Assembly (NCBI RefSeq): GCF_030209355.1
Contig: NZ_JARVSF010000008.1
Span: 390,854-454,853 of the forward strand
From: Pseudarthrobacter sp. fls2-241-R2A-127
GTDB taxonomy: Bacteria > Actinomycetota > Actinomycetes > Actinomycetales > Micrococcaceae
Length of the DNA: 64,000 nt
Reading direction: 5' to 3'
Of this stretch, positions 25,431 through 33,500 are shown in pieces. A program made the translations under genes and the position numbers. Every line of letters begins with the position of its first letter. Positions within the stretch are counted from its first letter, which is position 1. The notes under the pieces were generated by a model. The model saw only the letters and a program-made list of their open reading frames with translations. It was not told the origin of the DNA and did not search any database.

Positions 25431-26513
25431 TCAGACGCGGTCGAGCCGCGCGACGCCGATCTTTGAGTCAGCCATGCCGTAGAACACGAACAATTGCTCG
25501 CCTATTTTTTCGATCGCCGTGGGAAAAACGACGTTGGGGACTATGCCGGACCTTTCATCGTCCGTTTCGGGGGCCAGCAGGGGCTCGTGGCTGCGCGCGA
25601 TCACTGTCGAGGGGTCCTGCGCGTCCAGGATCATGGCGGCCGCAGCGTAGTTGACGTTCTGTTGGTGGTCGAAGGAAGACTTTTCAATGGTTCCGGTCAC
25701 CCCGTGGTAGATCAGTAGCCACCCTTCGTCAATTCGGATCGGGGCGGGACCGCCGCCGATCTTGAGGTTCTCGAATGGGAACTCGCTCATGGCCACCAGT
25801 TTGTGGTGGCGCAGGTGGACGAGGTTGCGGATGTCCTTTTCGACGTCGGCGGCCGGCACGTAGGAGATCCAGATGCCGAGGCGGCCATCGGTGATCCCGG
25901 CAGGGAGGTGTTCGCCTTCACCCTCACGGATCCAGCCCAGGTCCCACATTGGGCGGTGCAAGAGTGCGTAGGACGGGATCCCGTCGGGGTCGTTGACCGG
26001 TTCCGGGAAGAACACAGCGTCTTTGTTGGCGAAGAGGTTCAGGTCCATGGACAGGTCGGCCTGGTACTCGAAATGAACCGGTCCGAGCCGGTGCCAGGTG
26101 CGCAGGTCCTCGGACCAGGCGAGGGCAAGGCGGGGCCCCAGCGGCCCGTACGCGACGTAGGTCATCAGGTGTTTGCCGAGGGACGGAACCCAGGTGACGC
26201 GCGGGTCTTCAGTGCCGGCGTTATTTACGCCGCGTTCCCATCCTTCATCAGGGGCCAGGACGACGCCTTCGCGCTCGACGCCGTCGGGAACGCCGTCATC
26301 GCCGATGAGCACCTTGGCCAGTCCCACGCGGGAGACGTTGCCTTTGGCGACGAGACGCGGCAACAGGTACAGCTCGCCGTCGGGTGTTCGGCCGCTGGCG
26401 GGGTTCAACACCCCCTCGGCTTCGAACTCGTTGCCTTCTTCGGGAGTCATGATGACCCCGGCGCGGGTGAGTTTGAATGGGACAGTGGGAAGTCGCGATG
26501 CTGTGGAAGTCAT
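25431..26513 (-). CDS. GH130 beta-mannoside phosphorylase or hydrolase
   Basis: A 360-residue five-bladed propeller enzyme. The family signatures are GTEDPRVTW (residues 101-109, with the catalytic Asp in EDPR), KIGGGPAPIRIDEGWLLIYH and VVFPTAI before GMADSKIGVA. GH130 members act on beta-1,4- or beta-1,2-mannosides, using phosphate or water. The basic residues that bind phosphate cannot be judged by eye, so phosphorylase versus hydrolase is open. It has no signal peptide. It follows the permease by 6 bases and precedes the secreted toroid protein by 34 bases in the same operon. Confidence 0.85.
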   Translation of the reverse strand: MTSTASRLPTVPFKLTRAGVIMTPEEGNEFEAEGVLNPASGRTPDGELYLLPRLVAKGNVSRVGLAKVLIGDDGVPDGVEREGVVLAPDEGWERGVNNAGTEDPRVTWVPSLGKHLMTYVAYGPLGPRLALAWSEDLRTWHRLGPVHFEYQADLSMDLNLFANKDAVFFPEPVNDPDGIPSYALLHRPMWDLGWIREGEGEHLPAGITDGRLGIWISYVPAADVEKDIRNLVHLRHHKLVAMSEFPFENLKIGGGPAPIRIDEGWLLIYHGVTGTIEKSSFDHQQNVNYAAAAMILDAQDPSTVIARSHEPLLAPETDDERSGIVPNVVFPTAIEKIGEQLFVFYGMADSKIGVARLDRV

Positions 26514-26519
26514 TGGTTG

Positions 26520-27428
26520 TTAGCCCTTTACGCTGGAGCCGATATTGGTCGAAATGAATTGGCGTTGGAAGAAGATGAACAGGGCGACGGCGGGTGCTGC
26601 CAGGACGCAGGCGCCGGCGAGAATTGCCCCGAAGGGATTGGCCGCCGTGGCGGCGATGTTGGAGATGTAGTTGGCCAGCGACACCGCGAGCGGCTGCATG
26701 GCGGCGTCCTTGGTGACCAGGAATGGCCAGAGGAACTCATTCCAAGGGCCGATGAAGGTCAGCAGGATCGCTGTGACAATGGCCGGGCGGACGAGGGGGA
26801 TGGCGATCTGCCATAGGATCCTCAGTTCGCTGGCTCCGTCGATCCGGGCCGCTTCGAACAGGGTTGAGGGCAACTGCAGGAAGTATTGCCGGAAAACGAA
26901 CACAGCGGTGGAGTTGATCGCGAACGGCAGGATCATTCCCAGGTAGTTGTCCGAGAGCCCGTAGTCGCGCACGATCATCACGTACAGCGGGATCAGCAGG
27001 AGCTGGAACGGGACCATCTGGACCAGCAGCAACATGCCGAAGACGACGCCGCGGCCGCGGAACTGCATCTGGGCCAAGGCATATCCGACGAGGATCCCGA
27101 AGAGCACCGTGCCCAAGATGACGCCGCCGGTGAAGATACCGGAGTTGGCCAGGCCGGTGAGCAAGTTAATGGAGCCGTTGATGTTGGCGTAGTTTTCCGG
27201 CGTGAGGTTGGCCGGGTTGGGAAAAGCGCCGGCGACAGAGGTATCCGGGCTGGTTTGCAGCGAGCCGATAAACATGTAGTAGAAGGGAAACAGGAAGACG
27301 AACGCACCGAGGGCGAGCAGGATGAAGCTGCCGACGCCCAGATGGGCGCGTTTCCCGACGCTTGCCTCGTTTTGCTTGGCCTGGGCTGGCTCTCCGGCCG
27401 CGGTGCGCGGGACATTATCAAGTGCCAC
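26520..27428 (-). CDS. ABC sugar permease, MalG type (mannoside importer)
   Basis: A 302-residue CUT1 inner-membrane subunit with six hydrophobic segments and the EAA loop EAARIDGASELRILWQIAIP. GTG 27428 (VALDNVPRT) is chosen over an upstream start at 27452 because AGAGGA lies six bases before it and only one base separates it from the upstream stop. That is the usual coupled arrangement with the MalF-type partner. The substrate, a beta-mannose oligosaccharide, is inferred from the operon enzymes. No ATPase is encoded nearby. Confidence 0.88.
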   Translation of the reverse strand: MALDNVPRTAAGEPAQAKQNEASVGKRAHLGVGSFILLALGAFVFLFPFYYMFIGSLQTSPDTSVAGAFPNPANLTPENYANINGSINLLTGLANSGIFTGGVILGTVLFGILVGYALAQMQFRGRGVVFGMLLLVQMVPFQLLLIPLYVMIVRDYGLSDNYLGMILPFAINSTAVFVFRQYFLQLPSTLFEAARIDGASELRILWQIAIPLVRPAIVTAILLTFIGPWNEFLWPFLVTKDAAMQPLAVSLANYISNIAATAANPFGAILAGACVLAAPAVALFIFFQRQFISTNIGSSVKG

Positions 27429-27429
27429 G

Positions 27430-28389
27430 TTAATCCTCTTTTCCGCCGACAAGGCGCTTTTGGATCAGGGTGACCAGCAGGACGCCGATTACCAGAACGA
27501 CGCCGAGTGCCGCAGCGACGTCCGGGTTGCCTTGCAGGATTCCCTTCTGGTACATGAGGAACACCGGCGAGGCGGAGGCTCCGTCGGGACCTCCCCCGCC
27601 TGTGAGCAGGTAGGGCTCGGTGAAGAGATTGGCACCGGTGATGGTGGCCAGAAGGGTCACCAGGACACTTGCCGACCGGACGCCGGGAACGGTGATATTC
27701 CAGAACTGGATCCACTTGTTGCCGCCGTCCACGGAGGCTGATTCGTAGAGTTCATCCGGGATGTTCTGCAGCGCAGCCAAGTAGAGCAGGATGAAGAAGC
27801 CCAGTTGTTTCCATGTCACGTACAACGCGACGGTGGGCATCGCCAGCCACGAGTTCACGAGCCAGGACGGGTTGGGTGCCAGCGGGCCGAGCAGGGAGTT
27901 AACCAGGCCGTTCTGCTGGAACAGGAACAACCAGACGCCGACCACGGCGACGCTGGCCGTCACGTAGGGAACGTAATAGCTGACGCGGAAGAATGTCCTA
28001 AGTTTCTGCACCCTGTTTAGTGCGTTGGCCAGGACTAGGGAGAGTCCGACCGTCAGGGGGACGTTAATGACCAGGAAGATCCCGATATTAATGAACGACC
28101 GCTGCACCTGCGGGTCGGACAGGACTGTCACGTAGTTATCCAAGCCTACGAAGGGCCTGTCTACCTGCACGCCCGGGGCGGTGAAATAGAACTGGTGGAG
28201 TGAAATGTAGACGGCATATCCCAAGGGAAATGCCAGCACGCCAAGGACATAGAGCACGTAAGGGGCGCTGAAGAGCAAGCCGAGGGGTTGGGCGCCGAGC
28301 AGTGCCGGGCGTTTCCGTTGACCCTTCGGGCCCTTCCCCTCCAGGTTCGAGACCTGGAGGGGAGCGCCTGTTGATCCTGGCCTGGTCAT
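27430..28389 (-). CDS. ABC sugar permease, MalF type (mannoside importer)
   Basis: A 319-residue CUT1 permease with an N-terminal helix (LGLLFSAPYVLYVLGVLAFPLGYAV), five further helices and an EAA-like loop ESASVDGGNKWIQFWNITVP. The first 35 residues are hydrophilic and poorly conserved in type, and the DNA encoding them contains a perfect 11-bp hairpin. The true start could therefore lie somewhat downstream of 28389. The binding-protein stop is only six bases upstream, which supports the annotated start through coupling. Confidence 0.88.
   Translation of the reverse strand: MTRPGSTGAPLQVSNLEGKGPKGQRKRPALLGAQPLGLLFSAPYVLYVLGVLAFPLGYAVYISLHQFYFTAPGVQVDRPFVGLDNYVTVLSDPQVQRSFINIGIFLVINVPLTVGLSLVLANALNRVQKLRTFFRVSYYVPYVTASVAVVGVWLFLFQQNGLVNSLLGPLAPNPSWLVNSWLAMPTVALYVTWKQLGFFILLYLAALQNIPDELYESASVDGGNKWIQFWNITVPGVRSASVLVTLLATITGANLFTEPYLLTGGGGPDGASASPVFLMYQKGILQGNPDVAAALGVVLVIGVLLVTLIQKRLVGGKED
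28336..28362 (-). other. Perfect hairpin just after the binding-protein gene, inside the permease 5' coding region
   Basis: Arms CCCCTCCAGGT and ACCTGGAGGGG (11 bp, exact) with a 5-base loop. It starts 33 bases beyond the binding-protein stop and 27 bases into the permease coding sequence. It occupies the same relative place as the intergenic hairpins after the other two binding-protein genes. Confidence 0.75.
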
Positions 28390-28395
28390 GGCAGC

Positions 28396-29703
28396 CTACT
28401 TTTGCCCGGCCAGTTGGTCGATCTTGTCCGAGGCGCCCTTGAAGGCGTCATCTATGCTCTGGTTGCCGAAAATCACGGACTTGGACCAGGCGTCCCGGAA
28501 GGTCTGCCAGATCTGGACTGAGTTGGAAACGTTGGGAACTTCCACGGTCCGGGACGCTTGGTCGGCGAACTGGGTATAGGCGGGGTTCTTTGCGAAGTAA
28601 TCCGAGTAGGTTGTGGTCAGGTTCTTGCGCATCGGCATCTGGCCCGTCTCGGTCAGCAACTTGCCGTCCTCGTCCTGGCTGGTGGCGAACTTCATCACAT
28701 CCCACGCTGTGCCTTGGTTTTTGCAGGCAGAGTACATGGCGACGTTCTTGGCGTCGGAGGATGTATAGGACTTGTCCTGCTTCTGCGGACCGGGCACCGG
28801 CACGGCACCCCAGTTCACCTTGTCCTTGTAGGCTGCGATCGCCCACGGGCCAGCCAGCGCCATCGCGGATTTGCCTTCCGCGAAGGAATCGCCCTGGTAA
28901 GCCTCAGCCGAGGCAAGCTTTTCCTTGTACAGCGTCTGGAACATAGTGGCGACCTGCTTGCCCTGGTCGTCGTTGAAGGTGGACTTGCCGTCCTTCACCA
29001 GCTGCGATCCCTGGCTTGATGCGGCATAGAAGGGATAGAAGTCAAACCACGGCTGGTAGAAATCGCTCGAGGGGGAAGGCCAGATCGCCGTTTGGACCGC
29101 ACCGGATTTGACCAGGCTGCGAGCTGTGTCCAGGACCTCAGACTGGGTGGAGAGCTTCGGGTTCTCCGAATCCAGGCCGGCCTTTTTGAACAGGTCCTTG
29201 TTGTAGAACAGGACCACCGGGTTGGACTTCCATGGCAGCTGGTAGGTCTTTCCGTCTGAGGACTTGTACTGATCCGCCAGGTCGCCGGTGCGGTCCTTGA
29301 TGTACTGTGCACCGTCCGGAAAGGAATCCAGCGGGACCAACCCGCCCTGCTTCTGGAACTGAGGCACTGCGGCCGGGGACGTGTTGAACACCAGGCATGG
29401 TGCGTTGCCGGCGGTGATCGCGGCGCCGATAACTTCCTCGCTGCTCTTCCCGGCAGGGATTTCCTGCCCGTCGATCTGTTCGTCGGGGTGGGCGGAGTTC
29501 CAGGCGGCGACCATGTCCTTGCCCCACTTCACCTCTGCGGCGTTGTTCGAGTACCAGATCTTAATTGGGCCCTTGGCCGTTGTCGCGGAACCTGCGCCTC
29601 CGGTGCCGGTGGCTCCCCCTCCGCCACATGCGGCGAGGGTAGTGCCGAGCACGGCCATGGCGGCTATCGACAGAATCCGGGCATGGTTTTTTCCACGCTT
29701 CAT
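28396..29703 (-). CDS. ABC sugar-binding lipoprotein (mannoside importer)
   Basis: A 435-residue CUT1 binding protein. A lipoprotein signal with lipobox LAAC and Cys26 is followed by a Gly/Thr-rich linker and the IKIWYSNNAAEVKWGKDMVAAWN start of lobe one. ADQYKSSDGKTYQLPWKSNPVVLFYNKDLFKKAGLD is typical of sugar-binding family 1. It should present mannose-containing oligosaccharides to the two permeases downstream. A clear AGGAGAC ribosome site precedes ATG 29703. The 77-base gap to the upstream LacI gene may hold an extra promoter. Confidence 0.9.
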   Translation of the reverse strand: MKRGKNHARILSIAAMAVLGTTLAACGGGGATGTGGAGSATTAKGPIKIWYSNNAAEVKWGKDMVAAWNSAHPDEQIDGQEIPAGKSSEEVIGAAITAGNAPCLVFNTSPAAVPQFQKQGGLVPLDSFPDGAQYIKDRTGDLADQYKSSDGKTYQLPWKSNPVVLFYNKDLFKKAGLDSENPKLSTQSEVLDTARSLVKSGAVQTAIWPSPSSDFYQPWFDFYPFYAASSQGSQLVKDGKSTFNDDQGKQVATMFQTLYKEKLASAEAYQGDSFAEGKSAMALAGPWAIAAYKDKVNWGAVPVPGPQKQDKSYTSSDAKNVAMYSACKNQGTAWDVMKFATSQDEDGKLLTETGQMPMRKNLTTTYSDYFAKNPAYTQFADQASRTVEVPNVSNSVQIWQTFRDAWSKSVIFGNQSIDDAFKGASDKIDQLAGQK

Positions 29704-29780
29704 TGCGTCTCCTAATACTTGGTTTTAATGAACGAGATTGTGTATGTGGTGCGAAGTGATTTGCTGCCTCACAGGTGGGA

Positions 29781-30800
29781 TCAGCGGTCGGGTGCCGGCC
29801 CGGTCGAACCCCGAATGATCAGTTCCGGCGGAGGCAGGCGGACGTCCTGCCCGTCATGGCTGCCGTCAAACAGGGCAAGCATGGCGTGTGCCGCCTCGTG
29901 GCCCCAACGCAGCGGATCGGCAGAAATTGTGGTCAGCGGAGGGTTCAGATACCGAACGAACTCGGCATCGTCATAACCGGTGATCGAGAGGTCATCCGGG
30001 ACGCAGTAACCCCGAGCCTGCGCCACGGACTGGCCTGCCGTAGCCATAAGGTCGTTCGCATAGACGATCGCCGTCGGCCGGTCGTCCATTGCGAGGAGAC
30101 GTTCGGTGCTGTCGGCGCCGCCTGGGGCCGTGAAGTCAGACTCAATGAAGAGGTCGCTCTTGAGGCCGGCTGCCTGGAGTGCGTCCTTCCATGCGTCGTA
30201 TCGGCCCCTTCCGTGCACGTAGCGTAAGGGTCCACCGACATGGGCAATGCGGGTATGCCCGAGGGCTACGAGGTGTTCAACCGCCTTTGTGAATCCTTCC
30301 GTGCCGTTCATGCTGACGGCCGGGAAGGGAGATTCGATGTCCGGCCGGTTGAGGGTCACGGCTTTGAGTTTGAGTTCCTCCAACAGCCCAATCCTCGGGT
30401 CATCGAGGAGCAGGTCCGTGAGGATGAACCCATCCACCCTGCCCGCAGAGAGCTTCCGGTAACTCTTTCGTTCCGCTGTCTCATCCGCGGCGACCGTGAG
30501 CACGAGAGTGTACTCGTGCTCCGCCAGGACGGTTTCGATCCCGGCGATGAATCCTGCGAAAAACGGATCAGTACCCAACAGCTTCGGGTCTCGTGCCAGT
30601 ATCAGGCCGATAGCGTAGGCGCGTGCGGACGCGAGCCCCTTGGCTCGGAGGCTGGGGGTCCATCCGAGAGCCTTCGCTGCAGCGAGGATCCGCTTCCGCG
30701 TTTCCTCGCCGACGCCCGGCTGACCGTTCAGGGCAAGCGAAACAGCGCCCTTGCTGACGCCTGCCGCGCTGGCGACGTCGCTGATCGTGGCACCCGCCAA
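29781..30800 (-). CDS. LacI-family regulator of the mannoside operon
   Basis: A 339-residue repressor with helix-turn-helix ATISDVASAAGVSKGAVSLALNG at the N-terminus and an effector domain ending YDDAEFVRYLNPPLTTISADP. TTG 30800 is chosen because AGGAGG ends exactly eight bases before it and the residues then match the usual LacI start; a GTG at 30809 overlaps the ribosome site. It is the first gene of the operon, and two tandem palindromes just upstream indicate autorepression together with the transport and hydrolase genes. Confidence 0.88.
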   Translation of the reverse strand: MAGATISDVASAAGVSKGAVSLALNGQPGVGEETRKRILAAAKALGWTPSLRAKGLASARAYAIGLILARDPKLLGTDPFFAGFIAGIETVLAEHEYTLVLTVAADETAERKSYRKLSAGRVDGFILTDLLLDDPRIGLLEELKLKAVTLNRPDIESPFPAVSMNGTEGFTKAVEHLVALGHTRIAHVGGPLRYVHGRGRYDAWKDALQAAGLKSDLFIESDFTAPGGADSTERLLAMDDRPTAIVYANDLMATAGQSVAQARGYCVPDDLSITGYDDAEFVRYLNPPLTTISADPLRWGHEAAHAMLALFDGSHDGQDVRLPPPELIIRGSTGPAPDR

Positions 30801-30826
30801 GCCCAACACCTCCTATGATCTGGGTC

Positions 30827-30842
30827 ACTAAACCGGTTCAGT
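30827..30842. promoter_or_regulatory. LacI operator O1, mannoside operon
   Basis: ACTAAACCGGTTCAGT is a 16-bp dyad with one mismatch, centred 34 bases upstream of the TTG start. It carries the CCGG-type centre typical of LacI-family sites. It is spaced 24 bp from an identical-type site at 30851. Confidence 0.8.
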
Positions 30843-30850
30843 AAAGTAAG

Positions 30851-30866
30851 ACTAAACCGGTTTAGT
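30851..30866. promoter_or_regulatory. LacI operator O2, mannoside operon (perfect palindrome)
   Basis: ACTAAACCGGTTTAGT is an exact 16-bp palindrome. With the site at 30827 it forms a tandem pair spaced 24 bp, which would allow cooperative repressor binding over the operon promoter. Confidence 0.85.
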
Positions 30867-31374
30867 AATTCGGTCAAGGATTTTCTGCAAAACTTCCTGC
30901 ACACGGAGCGCTGCCTCGGAGGGCGGTTCCCTTGAACGTAGGTATCCCATCCGCGTTACAGGGAATCAGTTAGTTCTCGGGAAGTTCGGAGCAAAGGGCC
31001 ATAGGATTCCCGCATGCCATACGCGACGCTGGTCATCCGCGGCGGTCAAGCAAAATTCAAAGAGGAGATTCGCACACGTCCGATGAAGCGCCGGCGCGGG
31101 ACAGAGCTGGCCCGGCAGGAGCCAGTTCCAGAACCTAAATGGTGTACAAGGCCGAACCCGTCAGAACCGGATACCCAGCGATGGGGCATCGCCGAGCGCC
31201 ATTCCCTCGGTACAAGCCACGACGGCGCCGCAGCCGAGCCACCCACGCAGTTGCTCGTAGGGAAGTCCATGCCCCGCAGTTCCGAACAATCAGCCAGCCA
31301 GCCGACTCGGACGACGGGCCTACCCGGCAAATACTGGTACCCGTTGTAGCCAGTGGAAGAACTAAGGCGAAGTT
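30867..31374. other. 508-base region without a recognisable gene
   Basis: It lies between the operators of the mannoside operon and the GH25-like gene. Open frames are present (for example 31014-31349 on the plus strand), but their translations are Arg/Pro-rich with no domain signal and no ribosome site. AAGGCGAAG near 31364 serves the next gene. Nothing else was identified. Confidence 0.5.
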
Positions 31375-32343
31375 TTGAGAAACGCAATAATTTTTGTCGG
31401 TTCGTGCCTTTTGGCCGTTGGTTGCCTGTTGTTGGGGTGGCAGGTCGGGCCGGCGCGGGCAGACAACTCCCCCGGGGCTCTTCCACCGGTCGCCGCTGCC
31501 TCCGGGATAGACATCTCCTGGCCGCAGTGCGGCGCGGAAATGCCGGAACTTCCGGGCTTCGCTGTCGTGGGGGTGAACGGCGGCCTTCCGGACACGACCA
31601 ACCCCTGTTTAGCCGCACAGCTGGCTTGGGCCACGGGCACCCCCGGAGGCCCGGCCGGCAACCACGTTCCGGTGTACGTAAATACCGCAAATCCGGGCGC
31701 CGGCGGATCTTGGTGGCCCACGTCAAACGTCTACAACGGGAACCAGATCAACAATCCGTATGGGGTGTGCGCCGGAACCGCTACTGCGGCCTGCGCGTAC
31801 GTCTACGGCTATGGGCTGGCCTTTGAGGACGTCATTCATCGTGGTGTCCCGGACCCGGCGCACCGTTTGTGGTGGCTGGATGTAGAAACCTTGAACAGCT
31901 GGTCGTCAGACTCCGGGGCGAACGCGGCCGTTCTGGAGGGAATGACGGCCTACTTGGAGGGCATCGGCGCACAGGTTGGAATCTACTCCACCGGTTACCA
32001 GTTCGGCGAAATCGCTGGCGTCATTGATGTCGGCAGCAACCTGAACAAACTCGATGACTGGATCGCTGGTGCAGACTCCCCTGCGTCCGCGGAGGCTAAC
32101 TGCGGGGCTGATCCGCTCACACCCGGTGGGACCGTGACGCAGACCCAGTTCACCACCGCATCCTTTGACTACAACCTCGCCTGCCCAAGCCATACGGCCC
32201 TGCAACCCGACGCCCGCACCGGCACCGGCCAGGGGGAGGGTCCCGGAACTGCAGGCCGTGACGAGCGAAATTCCCTTGACTTGGGCGGACTGCTTACCTT
32301 CCCCGAGGGGGTGCCGTGGGCACGCAGCCCGTCGGGTCAGTGA
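31375..32343 (+). CDS. Secreted GH25-like (lysozyme-fold) protein
   Basis: A 322-residue exported protein. The signal peptide IIFVGSCLLAVGCLLLGWQVGPARA is followed by SGIDISWPQC, which resembles the opening strand of GH25-type barrels. WWLDVETLNSW contains the D-x-E pair expected for the catalytic site, and GMTAYLEGIGAQVGIYSTGYQF is the next family-like strand. It may cleave peptidoglycan or a related polymer. The last 50 residues are Gly/Pro-rich without structure. The start is TTG at 31375 with AAGG seven bases upstream; no ATG or GTG would keep the signal peptide. It converges with the serine hydrolase gene. Confidence 0.68.
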   Translation: MRNAIIFVGSCLLAVGCLLLGWQVGPARADNSPGALPPVAAASGIDISWPQCGAEMPELPGFAVVGVNGGLPDTTNPCLAAQLAWATGTPGGPAGNHVPVYVNTANPGAGGSWWPTSNVYNGNQINNPYGVCAGTATAACAYVYGYGLAFEDVIHRGVPDPAHRLWWLDVETLNSWSSDSGANAAVLEGMTAYLEGIGAQVGIYSTGYQFGEIAGVIDVGSNLNKLDDWIAGADSPASAEANCGADPLTPGGTVTQTQFTTASFDYNLACPSHTALQPDARTGTGQGEGPGTAGRDERNSLDLGGLLTFPEGVPWARSPSGQ

Positions 32344-32409
32344 GAATAGCCGCGCGATGGTGGGCGGGACTCCTGGTGCAGGACGCAGGAAACGTTCCGG
32401 GCCAGTGAA

Positions 32410-33390
32410 TCAGGGAGCCTGGAAGAGGGCGTCTGCCACTGCCGCTGTCACCTGACGGATGATGTCGGTGCGCTCGGGGACGCTGCCTAAGTCTTCACCC
32501 TTGGTGTAGACCACCAGGGTGTAGGCGTGTCCGTCCTTGGCCAGGACCGCGGCATCGTGAAGTTCCCCGTCAAGCTCCCCGTACTTGTGGTAAACCGTGA
32601 CGCCTGCGGGAACTGCGGCCGGGATGAGAGTTTCATCGTTCGTGTTCTGCATGGTGGATAACAACTGTGAGGTGTCCGCGGCATTGAGCAGGCTCCCGGA
32701 GTAGAGCCCCGCGAGGATGTGGGCCATGTCCGCGGGGGTGAGCGTGTTGCTTTCCGGGTCGTACTGTACGCCCAAAGAACTGGCGTAGTCGGTCAGCTCC
32801 TGGTGGCCGACGGCGTCCATGATCAGCGACCAGGAGTCGTTGTCGCTTTGTTGGATCATTGCCTGCAGCTGAAAGGACGCGGGATAGGCCCCCAGGGGCT
32901 CGTTCAGCGATGCTTCGCCGGTTTCAACAAGGTGGTAATACGCTTCGGCTGCCAGGACTTTGGCGGTGCTGGCAGCCTCAAATGGTTCCTCGACACCGTA
33001 CAGGTGGACTTGATCGCTGGCAGCCCCGGCCGGTATCTCCATGAGCGCCACCCCGATTTGATACTCCGGGTGGGCGTCGATGATGCCGTTAATCGTGGCG
33101 TCCAGGGCAGCGTCGATGACGGCGGACGCCCCGGACGCCCCGGACGCAGCTTTCGCTGGTGGAGCCGGCTTCTGGCCCGAAACCGTCGTCGTCGTGCTGC
33201 CCGACCCCACGGTGGGTGTTGATCGGGCCTGCGCCGCCACGTGGACGCTGACGGGAACTGCCACGGCAAGAAGAACGGCGCACGCCCCCAGTATGAGCGC
33301 ACGGCGGCGGCGAAACGCCCTGGATCCGTGGCGGCCGCGGCCGATCCTGGATGACTGTCGGTCAGGCCGCTGGGGTTTTGGTTCGTCCAC
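32410..33390 (-). CDS. Class A beta-lactamase-like serine hydrolase, membrane anchored
   Basis: A 326-residue protein. It has an Arg-rich cytoplasmic N-terminus, one membrane helix (residues 31-52), a Ser/Thr/Pro/Ala linker and a penicillin-recognising domain. The three active-site motifs are present: STAK (nucleophile Ser141, Lys144), SDN (182-184) and KYG (269-271). The omega-loop Glu of true class A enzymes is not obvious. A cell-wall peptidase or a weak beta-lactamase are both possible. The start is GTG 33390. It lies near the GH25-like protein and glycosyltransferases, consistent with an envelope function. Confidence 0.78.
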   Translation of the reverse strand: MDEPKPQRPDRQSSRIGRGRHGSRAFRRRRALILGACAVLLAVAVPVSVHVAAQARSTPTVGSGSTTTTVSGQKPAPPAKAASGASGASAVIDAALDATINGIIDAHPEYQIGVALMEIPAGAASDQVHLYGVEEPFEAASTAKVLAAEAYYHLVETGEASLNEPLGAYPASFQLQAMIQQSDNDSWSLIMDAVGHQELTDYASSLGVQYDPESNTLTPADMAHILAGLYSGSLLNAADTSQLLSTMQNTNDETLIPAAVPAGVTVYHKYGELDGELHDAAVLAKDGHAYTLVVYTKGEDLGSVPERTDIIRQVTAAVADALFQAP

Positions 33391-33500
33391 AGTCGGTAAC
33401 GATAAACGTGGAACCTATGCCGAAGCTTTGAACCGGCTGTTATCTCGCCGCCGTGCAGAGAGTCGTCCCTGTCATTCCCGGTACGGTCCGGAATTTTTTG

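Noticed and set aside
31014..31349. A 111-residue plus-strand frame before the GH25-like gene
   Set aside because: No ribosome site, Arg/Pro/Ser-rich composition and no conserved motif; treated as non-coding.
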